Assembly (NCBI RefSeq): GCF_005869225.1
Contig: NZ_SWFP01000002.1
Coordinates: forward strand, 1,116,001 to 1,180,000
Direction: 5' to 3'
Source of the DNA: Dyadobacter bucti
GTDB taxonomy: Bacteria; Bacteroidota; Bacteroidia; Cytophagales; Spirosomataceae
Length of the DNA stretch: 64,000 bases
Of this stretch, positions 55,145 to 63,727 are shown in pieces (the stretch's first letter is position 1; each line of letters starts with the position of its first letter). The notes beneath the pieces were generated by a model. That model did no database searches. It saw only the letters and a list, made by a program, of their open reading frames with translations, and was not told the DNA's origin. The position numbers were made by a program, and so were the translations under genes.

Positions 55145-57823
55145 CTATTCGCTGCGAAGGCTTCTGACCGGGTTCATTAATGCTGCTTTAATACTTTGAA
55201 AAGACACGGTAAAAACTGCAATGCTCATCACCAGGATGGCTGCCAACGCAAAAACCCACCATTCGATATGGATCTTATAGGCAAATCCTTCAAGCCATTT
55301 GTTCATCACATACCATCCTACCGGAGATGCAATACAGATAGCAATGACCACCAGTTTTAAAAAATCCCGCGAAAGCAATGCTACCACGCCGGCGATCGAA
55401 GCCCCAAGTACTTTTCGTATCCCGATCTCCTTAATGCGCTGCTCCGCCGAAAACAATGCCAGTCCGAGTAATCCAAGGCTTGAAATCAGGATTGCAAGAG
55501 GTGCCAGCAGATTCGAAAGTTTGGCAATCACCTGTTCGCTGCGGTAAAGCTTATCGAATTCCTGATCAAGGAACTGGTAACTAAAAGGGTAATCCGGGTT
55601 GATTTCCTTATAAACGGCACCGATTCCAGCAAGTGCTTCCCTGGTTTTTCCAGGTTTGGTACGTATCACAATGACCCCGAAATATTCATTTTCCTTGACA
55701 TCAATAACCAGCGGCCTGATCTTCTCGTGCAGCGATTGCGTGTGGTAATCTTTGAGAACCCCAATGATATGTCCTTTCTTTTGCCATGCCGAGATCCATT
55801 TACCGATCGGATTTTTCATACCCATTTGTCTTACGGCCTCCTCGTTAACCATGAAAGCATCTGTTGAATCAGTAGCCATGGATTTCGAAAAATCACGGCC
55901 GGCCACGATTTTCAGGTTCATAAGCTTCACAAAATCCATACCTACCGAAGCCGGGCTGAAATATACAGCGGCATTCTTCTCTTTCCCTTCCCAGTCAATG
56001 GCATCGGCCACCGAAAAGCCCATGTCGTGCGGCGCCTCGGTACTTCTGTCTACCATGGCCACGCCGGGAAGCTCCGAAACACGGTCTTTAAAAAGCAGAT
56101 AGTTATTTTTGGCTGACAATTGCCCCTCCACCCGAACATAAACCAGATTCTCCCGGTCAAATCCCAAATGTGTTTGCTGAACGAAACGGGTCTGCTGAGA
56201 AATAACAATAGTGGCAATCAGCAGCACGATCGACAGCGCAAATTGAAAGACAGTCAATCCCTGCCTGAACCACAAACCGCTCTGCGTAAACCGGGCCACT
56301 CCCTTTAAAATCCACACAGGTTTGAGGGAAGAAAGGTACAACGCTGGATAGCTTCCCGCTGCCACGCCGGTGGCCAGTAACAAAGCGGTCAAAAAAATCC
56401 AGAAAGATGTGTCGGTAGCAGGAAAACCGATCTCTTTGCCTGTCAGGTTATTGAAGGCCGACAATAACAATATTAAAAATGCCAGTGAAAGAAGCATTGC
56501 CAAAAAGGAAAAAAGAAGCGATTCTCCAAAAAACTGCAGCACCAGACTGGTTCTGGACGATCCGACCACTTTTCGCAAACCAACCTCTTTCGCACGCTTC
56601 ACAGAACGGGCGGTAGACAAATTCATGAAATTGATGCAGGCAATCATAAGTATGAATATGCCTACTCCACTAAAAATCCGCACATATTCGATGCGGCCGC
56701 CTGCGGGTTTCCCATCTGAAAAAGTGCCATGAAGGTACTGGTCTGAGAATTTTATCAGACCTGCTCGCCGCTCAACCCCCTCCTTTTTCTCCAGGCGCGC
56801 CGCCAGGTAATGATTGATCTTACCCTCCACTTTTGCTACGTCCGCACCGTCCGAGAGCATCAGGTACGATCGGATCTCGTTTGAAGCAAATTCCAGTTTG
56901 GTCTTTTGCGCTTCCCAGTTGAATAAATAGTCAAATTTCAGGGAGCTGTGACGTGGAATGTCCTCAAAAACAGCGGTAACTTTAAAATTCATCCGGCTTT
57001 CAAATCGCATTGTTTTCCCCATTGCTTTGGCCGGGTCTCCAAAGAACATTTCCGCCATCCGCCTGGAAATCGCTACACCTCCTACGTCCTTCAATGCTGT
57101 CTCCGCCGTTCCCTCGATCAGTTTATAACTAAAAATCTTAAAGAAATCCTTCCCCGCACGGGAGCCTTCAAGCTTTATCTTTTTTTCTCCTACCTGAAAT
57201 GTTTCCGGATGCCCCCAGGGCAACTCATAGCCGGTGGCATAGTAGGCCTGATATTTGATTTCGGGAATCGCTTCATGGATATTTTCCAGGGCAAAAGAGG
57301 GATAACTCGAGCCCGGCGCTATGAGAAATGAAGCTGAATACGATCCATTCACTTTTCCGTTTGCCGTAGTTGTTTCGTAAACCGCAAACAGATCGCTGCC
57401 GTTGGCGTGAAAACTATCAACCCGCTTTTCGTCCTGAACCCAAAGGAAAATAAAGAGGCAACATAAAATACCCAGTGCGAGCCCGCAGATATTGATAGCC
57501 GAGATCCCTTTGTTCTTGACAAGGTTACGAAATGCAATTTTGAAATAGTTTTTTATCATGGCGGGGCCTAAATTAAAGGTTGATTGATATTCATTCTTTT
57601 GGCGCTCAATAAATACCGGCCTGATATAAGACAACGCTTCCAGGATGTATCGCCTTCTGGCATTGGTTATTCCATGAACCGTCAGCCGCCGGGCGTAGCG
57701 TTCGTGCAGATCGCCAAGGACCTGTTCACGGAGATGCGGCGCAACCAGCCGGTTCAGCAGGAGGGTCAGATAACGGGGCGGTTGACCGGATGCCCGATCT
57801 GAGGACTTTTGTTTCGGTTTCAT
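55145..57823 (-). CDS. FtsX/MacB-type ABC transporter permease with permease prefix domain
   Basis: 892 residues. The N-terminal ~85 residues (LVAPHLREQVLGDLHERYAR) are the PadR-linked prefix domain. Two MacB-core/FtsX halves follow, with RSVKRAKEVGLRKVVGSSRT and EQRIKEIGIRKVLGASIAGV as cytoplasmic signatures and about eight membrane segments. It ends IKAALMNPVRSLRSE, nearly the same as the paralogue at 15916-18522. It starts 21 bp after the PadR stop, so they form one operon driven from 58229-58245. The substrate and the partner ATPase are not visible. Confidence 0.9.
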   Translation of the reverse strand: MKPKQKSSDRASGQPPRYLTLLLNRLVAPHLREQVLGDLHERYARRLTVHGITNARRRYILEALSYIRPVFIERQKNEYQSTFNLGPAMIKNYFKIAFRNLVKNKGISAINICGLALGILCCLFIFLWVQDEKRVDSFHANGSDLFAVYETTTANGKVNGSYSASFLIAPGSSYPSFALENIHEAIPEIKYQAYYATGYELPWGHPETFQVGEKKIKLEGSRAGKDFFKIFSYKLIEGTAETALKDVGGVAISRRMAEMFFGDPAKAMGKTMRFESRMNFKVTAVFEDIPRHSSLKFDYLFNWEAQKTKLEFASNEIRSYLMLSDGADVAKVEGKINHYLAARLEKKEGVERRAGLIKFSDQYLHGTFSDGKPAGGRIEYVRIFSGVGIFILMIACINFMNLSTARSVKRAKEVGLRKVVGSSRTSLVLQFFGESLLFSFLAMLLSLAFLILLLSAFNNLTGKEIGFPATDTSFWIFLTALLLATGVAAGSYPALYLSSLKPVWILKGVARFTQSGLWFRQGLTVFQFALSIVLLIATIVISQQTRFVQQTHLGFDRENLVYVRVEGQLSAKNNYLLFKDRVSELPGVAMVDRSTEAPHDMGFSVADAIDWEGKEKNAAVYFSPASVGMDFVKLMNLKIVAGRDFSKSMATDSTDAFMVNEEAVRQMGMKNPIGKWISAWQKKGHIIGVLKDYHTQSLHEKIRPLVIDVKENEYFGVIVIRTKPGKTREALAGIGAVYKEINPDYPFSYQFLDQEFDKLYRSEQVIAKLSNLLAPLAILISSLGLLGLALFSAEQRIKEIGIRKVLGASIAGVVALLSRDFLKLVVIAICIASPVGWYVMNKWLEGFAYKIHIEWWVFALAAILVMSIAVFTVSFQSIKAALMNPVRSLRSE

Positions 57824-57844
57824 CGGAAGAAGCTTGTTAACTGA

Positions 57845-58180
57845 TCAGTTCCATTCCATGCGGATAGCCGGCAAAATCCGGTCCCAAAACCTGTTACGAA
57901 CGGCTCTTGACTCTTCCAGAACGCGTCCGCCCAAAGCCGTTACTGAGTACAAACGCTTTCTGCGCCCGCCCCTTTCCGAAGTTGCTTCCCCCCAGACCGA
58001 CCGCAGGTAACCTTTTTGCTCAAGGCGTTGCGTCGCCGCGTGCACGGCACCAGAGGTTACGATATTGCCGGTTTCACGCTCAAGCTCTTCGGCAATGGTT
58101 ATCGTGTATGCGTTGCTCGACAAGGCAGCAACCGCCAGCAGTACAATTTCCTCAAATTCTCCCAAATCGCTCCGTCTCAT
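57845..58180 (-). CDS. PadR-family transcriptional regulator
   Basis: 111 residues, a close paralogue of the protein at 15581-15919 (both begin MRR, then LGEFEE). The winged helix runs through YTITIAEELERETGNIVTSG and AATQRLEQKGYLRSVWG, with the wing signature SERGGRRKRLYSVT. It likely controls its own PadR-permease operon. The control region upstream has a correctly spaced sigma54-like promoter and the tandem 16-bp palindromes, so the operon may have both an activator and a repressor. Confidence 0.9.
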   Translation of the reverse strand: MRRSDLGEFEEIVLLAVAALSSNAYTITIAEELERETGNIVTSGAVHAATQRLEQKGYLRSVWGEATSERGGRRKRLYSVTALGGRVLEESRAVRNRFWDRILPAIRMEWN

Positions 58181-58228
58181 CGATCAACGCGGTTGTTAAA
58201 TGAAAATGTATATGATCTATTTCTGTAT

Positions 58229-58245
58229 AACAAACTGTGTGCCAG
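58229..58245 (-). promoter_or_regulatory. Sigma54-like -24/-12 promoter (locus C)
   Basis: The minus strand reads CTGGCACACAGTTTGTT. The -24 half TGGCAC is exact and the distance to the -12 half is canonical; the -12 half is TTGT rather than TTGC. It is about 48 bp upstream of the PadR ATG. Confidence 0.55.
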
Positions 58246-58307
58246 AATCAGATCATTGTCTTATCGGCTTGAAATCGATGTTTTTGAGTAAACCGGCAAC
58301 GGGCGTT

Positions 58308-58344
58308 TGTTCAGTATCGGACAATTGGCGTTCGTGTTTGGACA
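58308..58344 (-). promoter_or_regulatory. Tandem 16-bp palindromic sites upstream of PadR-permease operon (locus C)
   Basis: TGTTCAGTATCGGACA (58308-58323) and CGTTCGTGTTTGGACA (58329-58344) are 21 bp apart, the same unit and spacing as at 15435-15471. They lie 62 bp upstream of the -24/-12 element. Confidence 0.7.
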
Positions 58345-58446
58345 AAGCACATCCACCCGGTAACTTACATTGAAATGCATGTAAATTAACCAGGAACTTC
58401 CCGAGGGATTTATATCAATTTCCCTTTCAACGAAACAGCGCTTCAT

Positions 58447-58608
58447 ATGACACAGTCAAGCGTTATGAATATCCAACCTGGTTTCAATATAAATCCAATG
58501 GAAAAATGGTTAGAAGCATTGGAGGAAATCAGACGTTTAAATGCAGAGTTGCTGAAAGTGAAAGATGAGCAGATAAGGATTTCAGAAAAATTAATTGAGA
58601 ATAAATAG
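58447..58608 (+). CDS. Small helical protein or truncated regulator upstream of MNT/HEPN remnant
   Basis: 53 residues. After MTQSSVMNIQPGFNIN the rest (NPMEKWLEALEEIRRLNAEL and onward) is charged, heptad-like and probably a coiled coil. Its sequence style resembles the C-terminal end of XRE-type regulators, but no helix-turn-helix is present, so it may be the surviving tail of one. It is 8 bp before the nucleotidyltransferase remnant on the same strand and would be co-transcribed. Function unknown. Confidence 0.4.
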   Translation: MTQSSVMNIQPGFNINPMEKWLEALEEIRRLNAELLKVKDEQIRISEKLIENK

Positions 58609-58616
58609 GTCGGAAA

Positions 58617-58918
58617 ATGAACAGACTGGAGAAGTATAAAGCCGCGATGATCAAACTTTGTAAAACGCACAAAGTGAAGAGTCTGTATGCTTTCGGCTCA
58701 GTCCTGACTGACAGTTTCGACGGTGAAAGTGACATTGATCTGATTGTCGACTTTGCTAATATGGAAGTTGAGGACTATGCCGACAACTACTTTGATTTCA
58801 AATTTTCGTTACAGGAAACTTCAAACGGCCGGTTGATCTGTTGGAAGAGAAAGCGATTAAGAATCCATATTTTCTGCAAAATGTAATTCAGCAAAGGCAG
58901 CTTGTATATGGACATTGA
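58617..58918 (+). pseudogene. Frameshifted MNT-type nucleotidyltransferase (MntA-like antitoxin)
   Basis: The N-terminal part is intact and shows the nucleotidyltransferase motif GS (27-28) and DxD (D39, D41) in FGSVLTDSFDGESDIDLIVD. At about 58816-58820 the frame changes. The zero frame runs on as unrelated sequence to a stop at 58886. Frame 2 continues the family sequence as FKRPVDLLEEKAIKNPYFLQ and NVIQQRQLVYGH to the TGA at 58916-58918. A one-base deletion explains it. Intact family members AMPylate the HEPN partner in MNT/HEPN toxin-antitoxin systems. Confidence 0.8.
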
Positions 58919-58988
58919 AATTAAGACGTGGCGATACGATATGCTGAATGCGATTGTAGAAATCGAGGAGCTAGTCAAAGGTTTTTAA
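58908..58988 (+). pseudogene. Truncated HEPN-domain (DUF86/HepT-like) toxin gene
   Basis: A 26-codon frame, MDIEIKTWRYDMLNAIVEIE then ELVKGF and stop. It matches the start of DUF86/HepT-type HEPN proteins and overlaps the end of the nucleotidyltransferase frame by 11 bases, the normal layout of an MNT/HEPN operon. The remainder, including the Rx4-6H catalytic motif, is missing, so no active toxin is made. Confidence 0.65.
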
Positions 58989-59079
58989 CGATTGTACACG
59001 CTGTCTTACGCCATACTTCCCAAAATCTTCCAACGCCCATCCGCCGGAATGCGGCCGATATCATCCGCTACTATCACAA

Positions 59080-59144
59080 ATTGTCACCCCCATTCCAGCC
59101 ACCCGCAAATTGTCGCAAAACACCCTCATATTGTCACGATTGTC
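59080..59144. repeat. Four ATTGTC repeats upstream of the RibD-C-like gene
   Basis: ATTGTC occurs at 59080, 59109, 59130 and 59139, three of the four followed by AC or GC, in the 217 bp between the HEPN remnant and the gene at 59206. The spacings of 29, 21 and 9 bp are irregular. They could be regulator half-sites; no further support. Confidence 0.3.
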
Positions 59145-59205
59145 CCTCACGCACGTCCCTTGCCCGCGTTAACTTTGTGCAAACATCAACTTGACAACGG
59201 ACAAA

Positions 59206-59787
59206 ATGAGAAAGATCAAAATCATGGAACATGTCTCGCTGGACGGCGTGATCCAGCATGAAAACGGTGAAGGATTCGTACACGGCGATTGGACGACCCC
59301 CTATAGGAGCCCGGCTGGGTTAGAGGCCGTTATGGAGGCTCAGGGCGATGTTTTCGACCTGCTACTTGGCCGACGCACCTACGATCTCTGGACCGGCTAT
59401 TGGCCAAATGCAGGAGGCAGCCCGATAGGGAAAAGTATTAATGCCGCAACCAAATACGTCGCAACCCACAGGCCGGACAGTCTCGAGTGGGGCCCGGTCG
59501 GGAACCTAGGCGCGGATGTCATAGAGGGAATACGCAGCGTCAAGTCCACCGACGGCCCCGACCTGATTGTCTGGGGAAGTTCAACGCTGACATCCGTATT
59601 GCTGAACCACGGACTGGCCGACGAGGTTGTGCTGATGGTCTACCCTGTTTTACTGGGCCGGGGCAAACGTTTTTTTTCGGACACTGCCGACCCACGCGAA
59701 CTCGCCTTCGTCAGCACCAAAACGACACCCACAGGTGTACTCATCAACACCTACCGGCATGTAGGGGCGCTGCCAAAGCCTGTCTGA
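59206..59787 (+). CDS. Dihydrofolate reductase-like / RibD C-terminal domain protein
   Basis: 193 residues from the ATG at 59206 (MRKIKIMEHVSLDGVIQ). A TTG 15 bases upstream is less likely. It is a single RibD-C/DHFR-fold domain: the EHVSLDGV start, FDLLLGRRTYDLWTGYWP, DLIVWGSSTLTSVLL and EVVLMVYPVLLGRGKRFF blocks are the family markers for the NADPH-binding fold. Stand-alone members are not the riboflavin enzyme itself and their substrates are mostly unknown. It is alone on its strand, convergent with the GH39 gene. Confidence 0.87.
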   Translation: MRKIKIMEHVSLDGVIQHENGEGFVHGDWTTPYRSPAGLEAVMEAQGDVFDLLLGRRTYDLWTGYWPNAGGSPIGKSINAATKYVATHRPDSLEWGPVGNLGADVIEGIRSVKSTDGPDLIVWGSSTLTSVLLNHGLADEVVLMVYPVLLGRGKRFFSDTADPRELAFVSTKTTPTGVLINTYRHVGALPKPV

Positions 59788-59826
59788 AAAAAGTAACAGA
59801 TATGTCTCCCGGCCGCGTGGTACCAA

Positions 59827-61527
59827 CTACCACTTGAAATGAAGAAAGGAAACAGCCTGGCGCGGAAGCTTCATTTCAACTGTTGTGCTGCCGTTTTTGG
59901 GCGTGATCCATTCCGGTGAAGTAAGCAATTCCAGTTGCCCTGCTTTTTCCAGTACCCGGATCTGCTCTCCCGAAGGTTGTTTTGGCGAACCCATGCTTTT
60001 CCAGACTTCATAGGAGTTGCTGTTTTCTTTATCAATGCGATAATGATAGAGCATCATTTTCTGAGATGGCAATCCTTTCACCAAAACCTTTACAGGTGCG
60101 TCGGGAGCAGGAACATTATCGTCATGGTAATTCCATACCATCACACCGGCAGAGTTGGCACTTTTGGAAGCAAGACCGTTGATATCGGCCTCGCCGCGCA
60201 CACTTTCATCCCGCACTCTTCTAAAATCATAAGCCAGATTCTGCTTCACTTCCACACGGTTTCCTTCCATCATTCCAAACATCCTGAACACATTCAGTAC
60301 TGGCTTGTTGACCCCATTCGTTGCCAGGTCACGGAAACCACGGAACCACGCCTGATCCTCAAACTCGAACGACCAGCTCACCGCACCCAGCAGGTTCACC
60401 CCTCTGGCATGTGCCAATTCATATTTTCTGGCAAAAGATGCAGCTGTGTAGCTCGAATACATGGTTCCGTTCCGATACGCATTCTGCGGGCTTACATCCT
60501 CCGAACAAGCCGCGCATCCCTCCGGATCAGATTCACCGATGATGATCGGCAGTTTTTTCAATGTGGGGTAAGAGGCTACAATTTCAAAGCCTTTGTCCAG
60601 ATCACGCATTTGCGTTCCCATGTTCATCTGTACGTGGCCATCCACCAGTTTAGGAGCTCCTTTGGCGTGATAGGTAATGAAATCCAGGGGCGTACCTGTT
60701 TTTCCGCTTACATAGTTTTTGCCTTTGGTTACATGGTCCAGGAAAGCTTTCAGCCATACCTGCGATTTGTCCCACGACGGCCCTGTCACCTCCGGACCTC
60801 CCACTTTTGCAGTCGGCAGGGCACGTTTTACAGCGTCGGCAGTATAATCGTACAACTTGATGTACTCTTCCATTGTCCCCTTCCAGTAGCTGATGTTTGG
60901 TTCGTTCCAAAGTTCCCAGTACCAGCTTTCCACTTCCTTTTGTCCATAACGGGAAACGGAATGTTTCACCCACTGATACACCAGTTCGGCCCACTTGTTA
61001 TAATCTTTTGGAGGATATGCCCAGCCCAGGTAAATATCGTTGTAATCATCTCCCGGTTTCCAGTGGTGACGGTAAGGCTCCGGTTTGGTCGAAAGGGCCT
61101 GTGGCATAAAGCCGATCTGTGCGATAGGCTTCATACCTCTTTCGATGTAGGTATCAAATATTTTATCGACAATGGTCCAGTCGTAAACCGGATTGCCCTG
61201 TGCATCCTCAGTATATGCATTTGTTGATCCCCATTTGAGTGCGGCTTCACCATCGCCGGTGACCAGCAAACTGTGCGCACGAACATAAACGGGACCTTTA
61301 CTGAATTGTGCCATTTCAGTCAAAAGCTTTTTACCATCCTTCATATAGGTATAGTTCGGCTCATCATAGCCAAAAAATGCCCATATCGGTTTCATTGGTT
61401 CTTTTACTGCGGCAAGATTCACATCTATAGTGACAGGCGCCTGCTGCGACCGGCTGGAAAAAGGAACAGCTAATGCCGAACACAATGCAGCGCTCAACAG
61501 GAATGATTTTGTGTTTTTTAACAACAT
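59827..61527 (-). CDS. GH39-type glycoside hydrolase (beta-xylosidase-like)
   Basis: 566 residues from the ATG at 61527 (MLLKNTKSFLLSAALCSALA), which gives a clean signal peptide ending near SRSQQ; the ATG at 61545 would add six residues before it. A (beta/alpha)8 clan GH-A barrel is seen with the acid/base E209 in WELWNEPNI and the nucleophile candidate E332 in IIIGESDPEG. A beta-sandwich accessory domain follows (about 430-566). GH39 members are retaining beta-xylosidases, alpha-L-iduronidases and related enzymes; which activity applies is open. The FAD-dependent oxidoreductase gene lies 184 bp upstream on the same strand. Confidence 0.8.
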   Translation of the reverse strand: MLLKNTKSFLLSAALCSALAVPFSSRSQQAPVTIDVNLAAVKEPMKPIWAFFGYDEPNYTYMKDGKKLLTEMAQFSKGPVYVRAHSLLVTGDGEAALKWGSTNAYTEDAQGNPVYDWTIVDKIFDTYIERGMKPIAQIGFMPQALSTKPEPYRHHWKPGDDYNDIYLGWAYPPKDYNKWAELVYQWVKHSVSRYGQKEVESWYWELWNEPNISYWKGTMEEYIKLYDYTADAVKRALPTAKVGGPEVTGPSWDKSQVWLKAFLDHVTKGKNYVSGKTGTPLDFITYHAKGAPKLVDGHVQMNMGTQMRDLDKGFEIVASYPTLKKLPIIIGESDPEGCAACSEDVSPQNAYRNGTMYSSYTAASFARKYELAHARGVNLLGAVSWSFEFEDQAWFRGFRDLATNGVNKPVLNVFRMFGMMEGNRVEVKQNLAYDFRRVRDESVRGEADINGLASKSANSAGVMVWNYHDDNVPAPDAPVKVLVKGLPSQKMMLYHYRIDKENSNSYEVWKSMGSPKQPSGEQIRVLEKAGQLELLTSPEWITPKNGSTTVEMKLPRQAVSFLHFKW

Positions 61528-61711
61528 TTGATACGATTTAGGCAATAACGGTCGATCATGGTTTTCGTTTGGAAATCTCGGGTACCGACGGATGAAATGG
61601 ATGATGTGGAAGCACTTCCGTCATGTTCAGCAATATTTTCTGAATGGCAAGACGATCAGGGAATGTTATTGCGGGAAACAGATTAAGTGATATTCTTATC
61701 AAAAAAGCGGA

Positions 61712-63727
61712 TTATTTTGAATCAGGCACAAACAGAACTGCGTCGGCAACCACGGCCCCCGAAGCGCCCTCCGACGAGATATTCACGGCAGACGCACCGC
61801 CCTGGGGAAGATCGAATTTGCCGAGATGATACCACTCACCGGAAGTTTGCCCTTCCACCACAATATCTTTATCCTGTACTGTTATGTCCTTGACCTCATT
61901 TCCATGTTTTACCGTAAGCTTTATTTCGGAAGCCGCTTTGGCCACTTTCGGGAAATACACGTAAATATGGTAGGCGCCGGATGCGGGCACCTCAGGTGTA
62001 AATGTGACCGACCCGCCATTCCTTTCGTTCTCTTTCGTAGCTAAAAACGATGGCCCATACCCCCCTTTTTTTACCACTTCCCACTCCCCTTTGACTGCAA
62101 CATGCTTCGTATCGTCATTATCGACCAGAATCTCAGGTACCAAACCATTCACCAGCGGATCAGTCTTTAATCTGGCCTGCAATTTGGCGACATCGATACG
62201 CTGAACGCTGGTTTTGGAATCAATTGCCATGACTGCTGCGACGGCCGAGGATTGCGCCAGCACCATAAACACGGGCTCCATACGGATAGAGCCGTAGGCG
62301 ATGTGCGAAGCTGAAAGACAGACCGGCACCAGCAAATTGGTACATTCCTTTTCCTTCGGCACTAGTGACCCATAGGCGATCGGGTAAGGGCCGAATCCGC
62401 CGACCTCGACATTCCCCTCGTTTTTGGCCATGCCGTTCACCACAATGCGCTGAATGTTATGCGAATCCATCGTGTAGGCGGCCATTCCCACACCGTCCTT
62501 GACTACTTCCTTCCCCTCACAATTGGCTTGGGTCATTACATAGTTGCCAATCATTCGCCTTGCCTCCCGGACGTACAATTGCGGCGACCAGTGCCCGGTT
62601 TCAACATATTCATCTTTGGGATAACCCCATTTCAGCATTGCCTCCCTCAGTTCAGAAGGAACCCGTGGATCGTGGCCAAAAAAGTACAGCAAACCTTTGG
62701 TGTAGCTTTCGTGCGCTTTGATAATTTCCTCCCGCTTCTTGTAGCCGGCATCCGGATAGTCGTAGTTCATACCGATCATATCCGTCGAAAAGCCGTTCCG
62801 GTTGTTAATGTCCGTTTTGTTATTGGGCATTTTCGACCAGATAAAGTAGTCGTTCAGGGTTTTCCGTTCAGGTTGCCTGGCGATCAGCCGGGCAAGGAGT
62901 TCGAAATGGGCGGGGTCATAGCCATCGGGTTTTGTAATTGGCACCATATTACCGGGATCCGATGTCAGGCAAATACGGTAATTATATGCCTGCACCTTTT
63001 TGTCGCCTGTTCCGTTTGGTTCCAGTTTATCATTGGAAACACCCCATACCAGTCCGCTTTCCGACTTTCCTGCAATTTTATAGGGGTCGATACCGTCGGG
63101 AAGCTGATGTCCCTTCATGAGCTGAACGCCGTTGATCGTCTCGTTGTAATCAGCGTTGGCCTCCCGCCCTACCGCATATTTCACACCCGCTTTGGCCATC
63201 AGGTCGCCTTCGTAAGTACAATCCAGAAAAACCTTTGCGACAATGGTGCGGTTGGATTTGGTATCGGGTTTGAGGCTGTTTTCCAAAACGATGGACTTGA
63301 TTTCAGCACCGGATTTACTGGCACTGATGACCCTGCTTTGATATAAAACCTTGATCCCGGCCTCGTCGAGATACTGCTGCAGATATTTCTTGGCGACGCC
63401 CGGTTCGAATGTCCATTGCTCGAACTTGCCGTAATGTTTGCCGATCCGACGATAAAAGTCACGCGACAGACCGGTGATCGCATATTTGTTCCCGATATCC
63501 GTATAACCGAGCCCACCGGAAGTCATGCCTCCCAAATGCCCGCCCGGCTCGATCAGCACAACCGTTTTACCCATTTTTTTAGCCGTATAAGCTGCTATCA
63601 CGCCGGCCGACGTTGCTCCGTAAATGCATACATCCGCTTGTACAGGACTCTCGGCACCGAACCTGAACCCCGATAGCAGGAATGCCGCTAAACAGGCGAT
63701 CTGCGCTATTGCTATCCTTTTTCTCAT
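61712..63727 (-). CDS. Secreted FAD-dependent oxidoreductase with golvesin-like C-terminal domain
   Basis: 671 residues. The signal peptide (MRKRIAIAQIACLAAFLLSG) is followed by the dinucleotide-binding start DVCIYGATSAGVIAAYTAKK and LIEPGGHLGGMTSGGLGYTD, typical of the FAD_oxidored (PF12831) family. Later blocks include VFLDCTYEGDLMAKAGVKYA and the C-terminal FAD segment ACLSASHIAYGSIRMEP-like (here VCLSASHIAYGSIRMEPVF). Residues about 540-671 (GGYGPSFLATKENERNGGSV onward) form a beta-sandwich like the golvesin/xanthan-lyase carbohydrate-binding C-terminus. Substrate unknown; a sugar or polysaccharide is likely given export, the C-terminal domain and the GH39 gene downstream. Confidence 0.85.
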   Translation of the reverse strand: MRKRIAIAQIACLAAFLLSGFRFGAESPVQADVCIYGATSAGVIAAYTAKKMGKTVVLIEPGGHLGGMTSGGLGYTDIGNKYAITGLSRDFYRRIGKHYGKFEQWTFEPGVAKKYLQQYLDEAGIKVLYQSRVISASKSGAEIKSIVLENSLKPDTKSNRTIVAKVFLDCTYEGDLMAKAGVKYAVGREANADYNETINGVQLMKGHQLPDGIDPYKIAGKSESGLVWGVSNDKLEPNGTGDKKVQAYNYRICLTSDPGNMVPITKPDGYDPAHFELLARLIARQPERKTLNDYFIWSKMPNNKTDINNRNGFSTDMIGMNYDYPDAGYKKREEIIKAHESYTKGLLYFFGHDPRVPSELREAMLKWGYPKDEYVETGHWSPQLYVREARRMIGNYVMTQANCEGKEVVKDGVGMAAYTMDSHNIQRIVVNGMAKNEGNVEVGGFGPYPIAYGSLVPKEKECTNLLVPVCLSASHIAYGSIRMEPVFMVLAQSSAVAAVMAIDSKTSVQRIDVAKLQARLKTDPLVNGLVPEILVDNDDTKHVAVKGEWEVVKKGGYGPSFLATKENERNGGSVTFTPEVPASGAYHIYVYFPKVAKAASEIKLTVKHGNEVKDITVQDKDIVVEGQTSGEWYHLGKFDLPQGGASAVNISSEGASGAVVADAVLFVPDSK

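Noticed and set aside
59817..59833. GTGGTA/TACCAC hairpin between convergent genes
   Set aside because: Short stem, overlaps the GH39 stop region and has no T-run.
59935..61227. 430-codon plus-strand open frame
   Set aside because: It is antisense to the GH39 gene, has no recognisable domain, and is rich in residues expected from reading the complement of a coding strand.
62459..63346. 295-codon plus-strand open frame
   Set aside because: It is antisense to the FAD-dependent oxidoreductase gene and has no domain signature.
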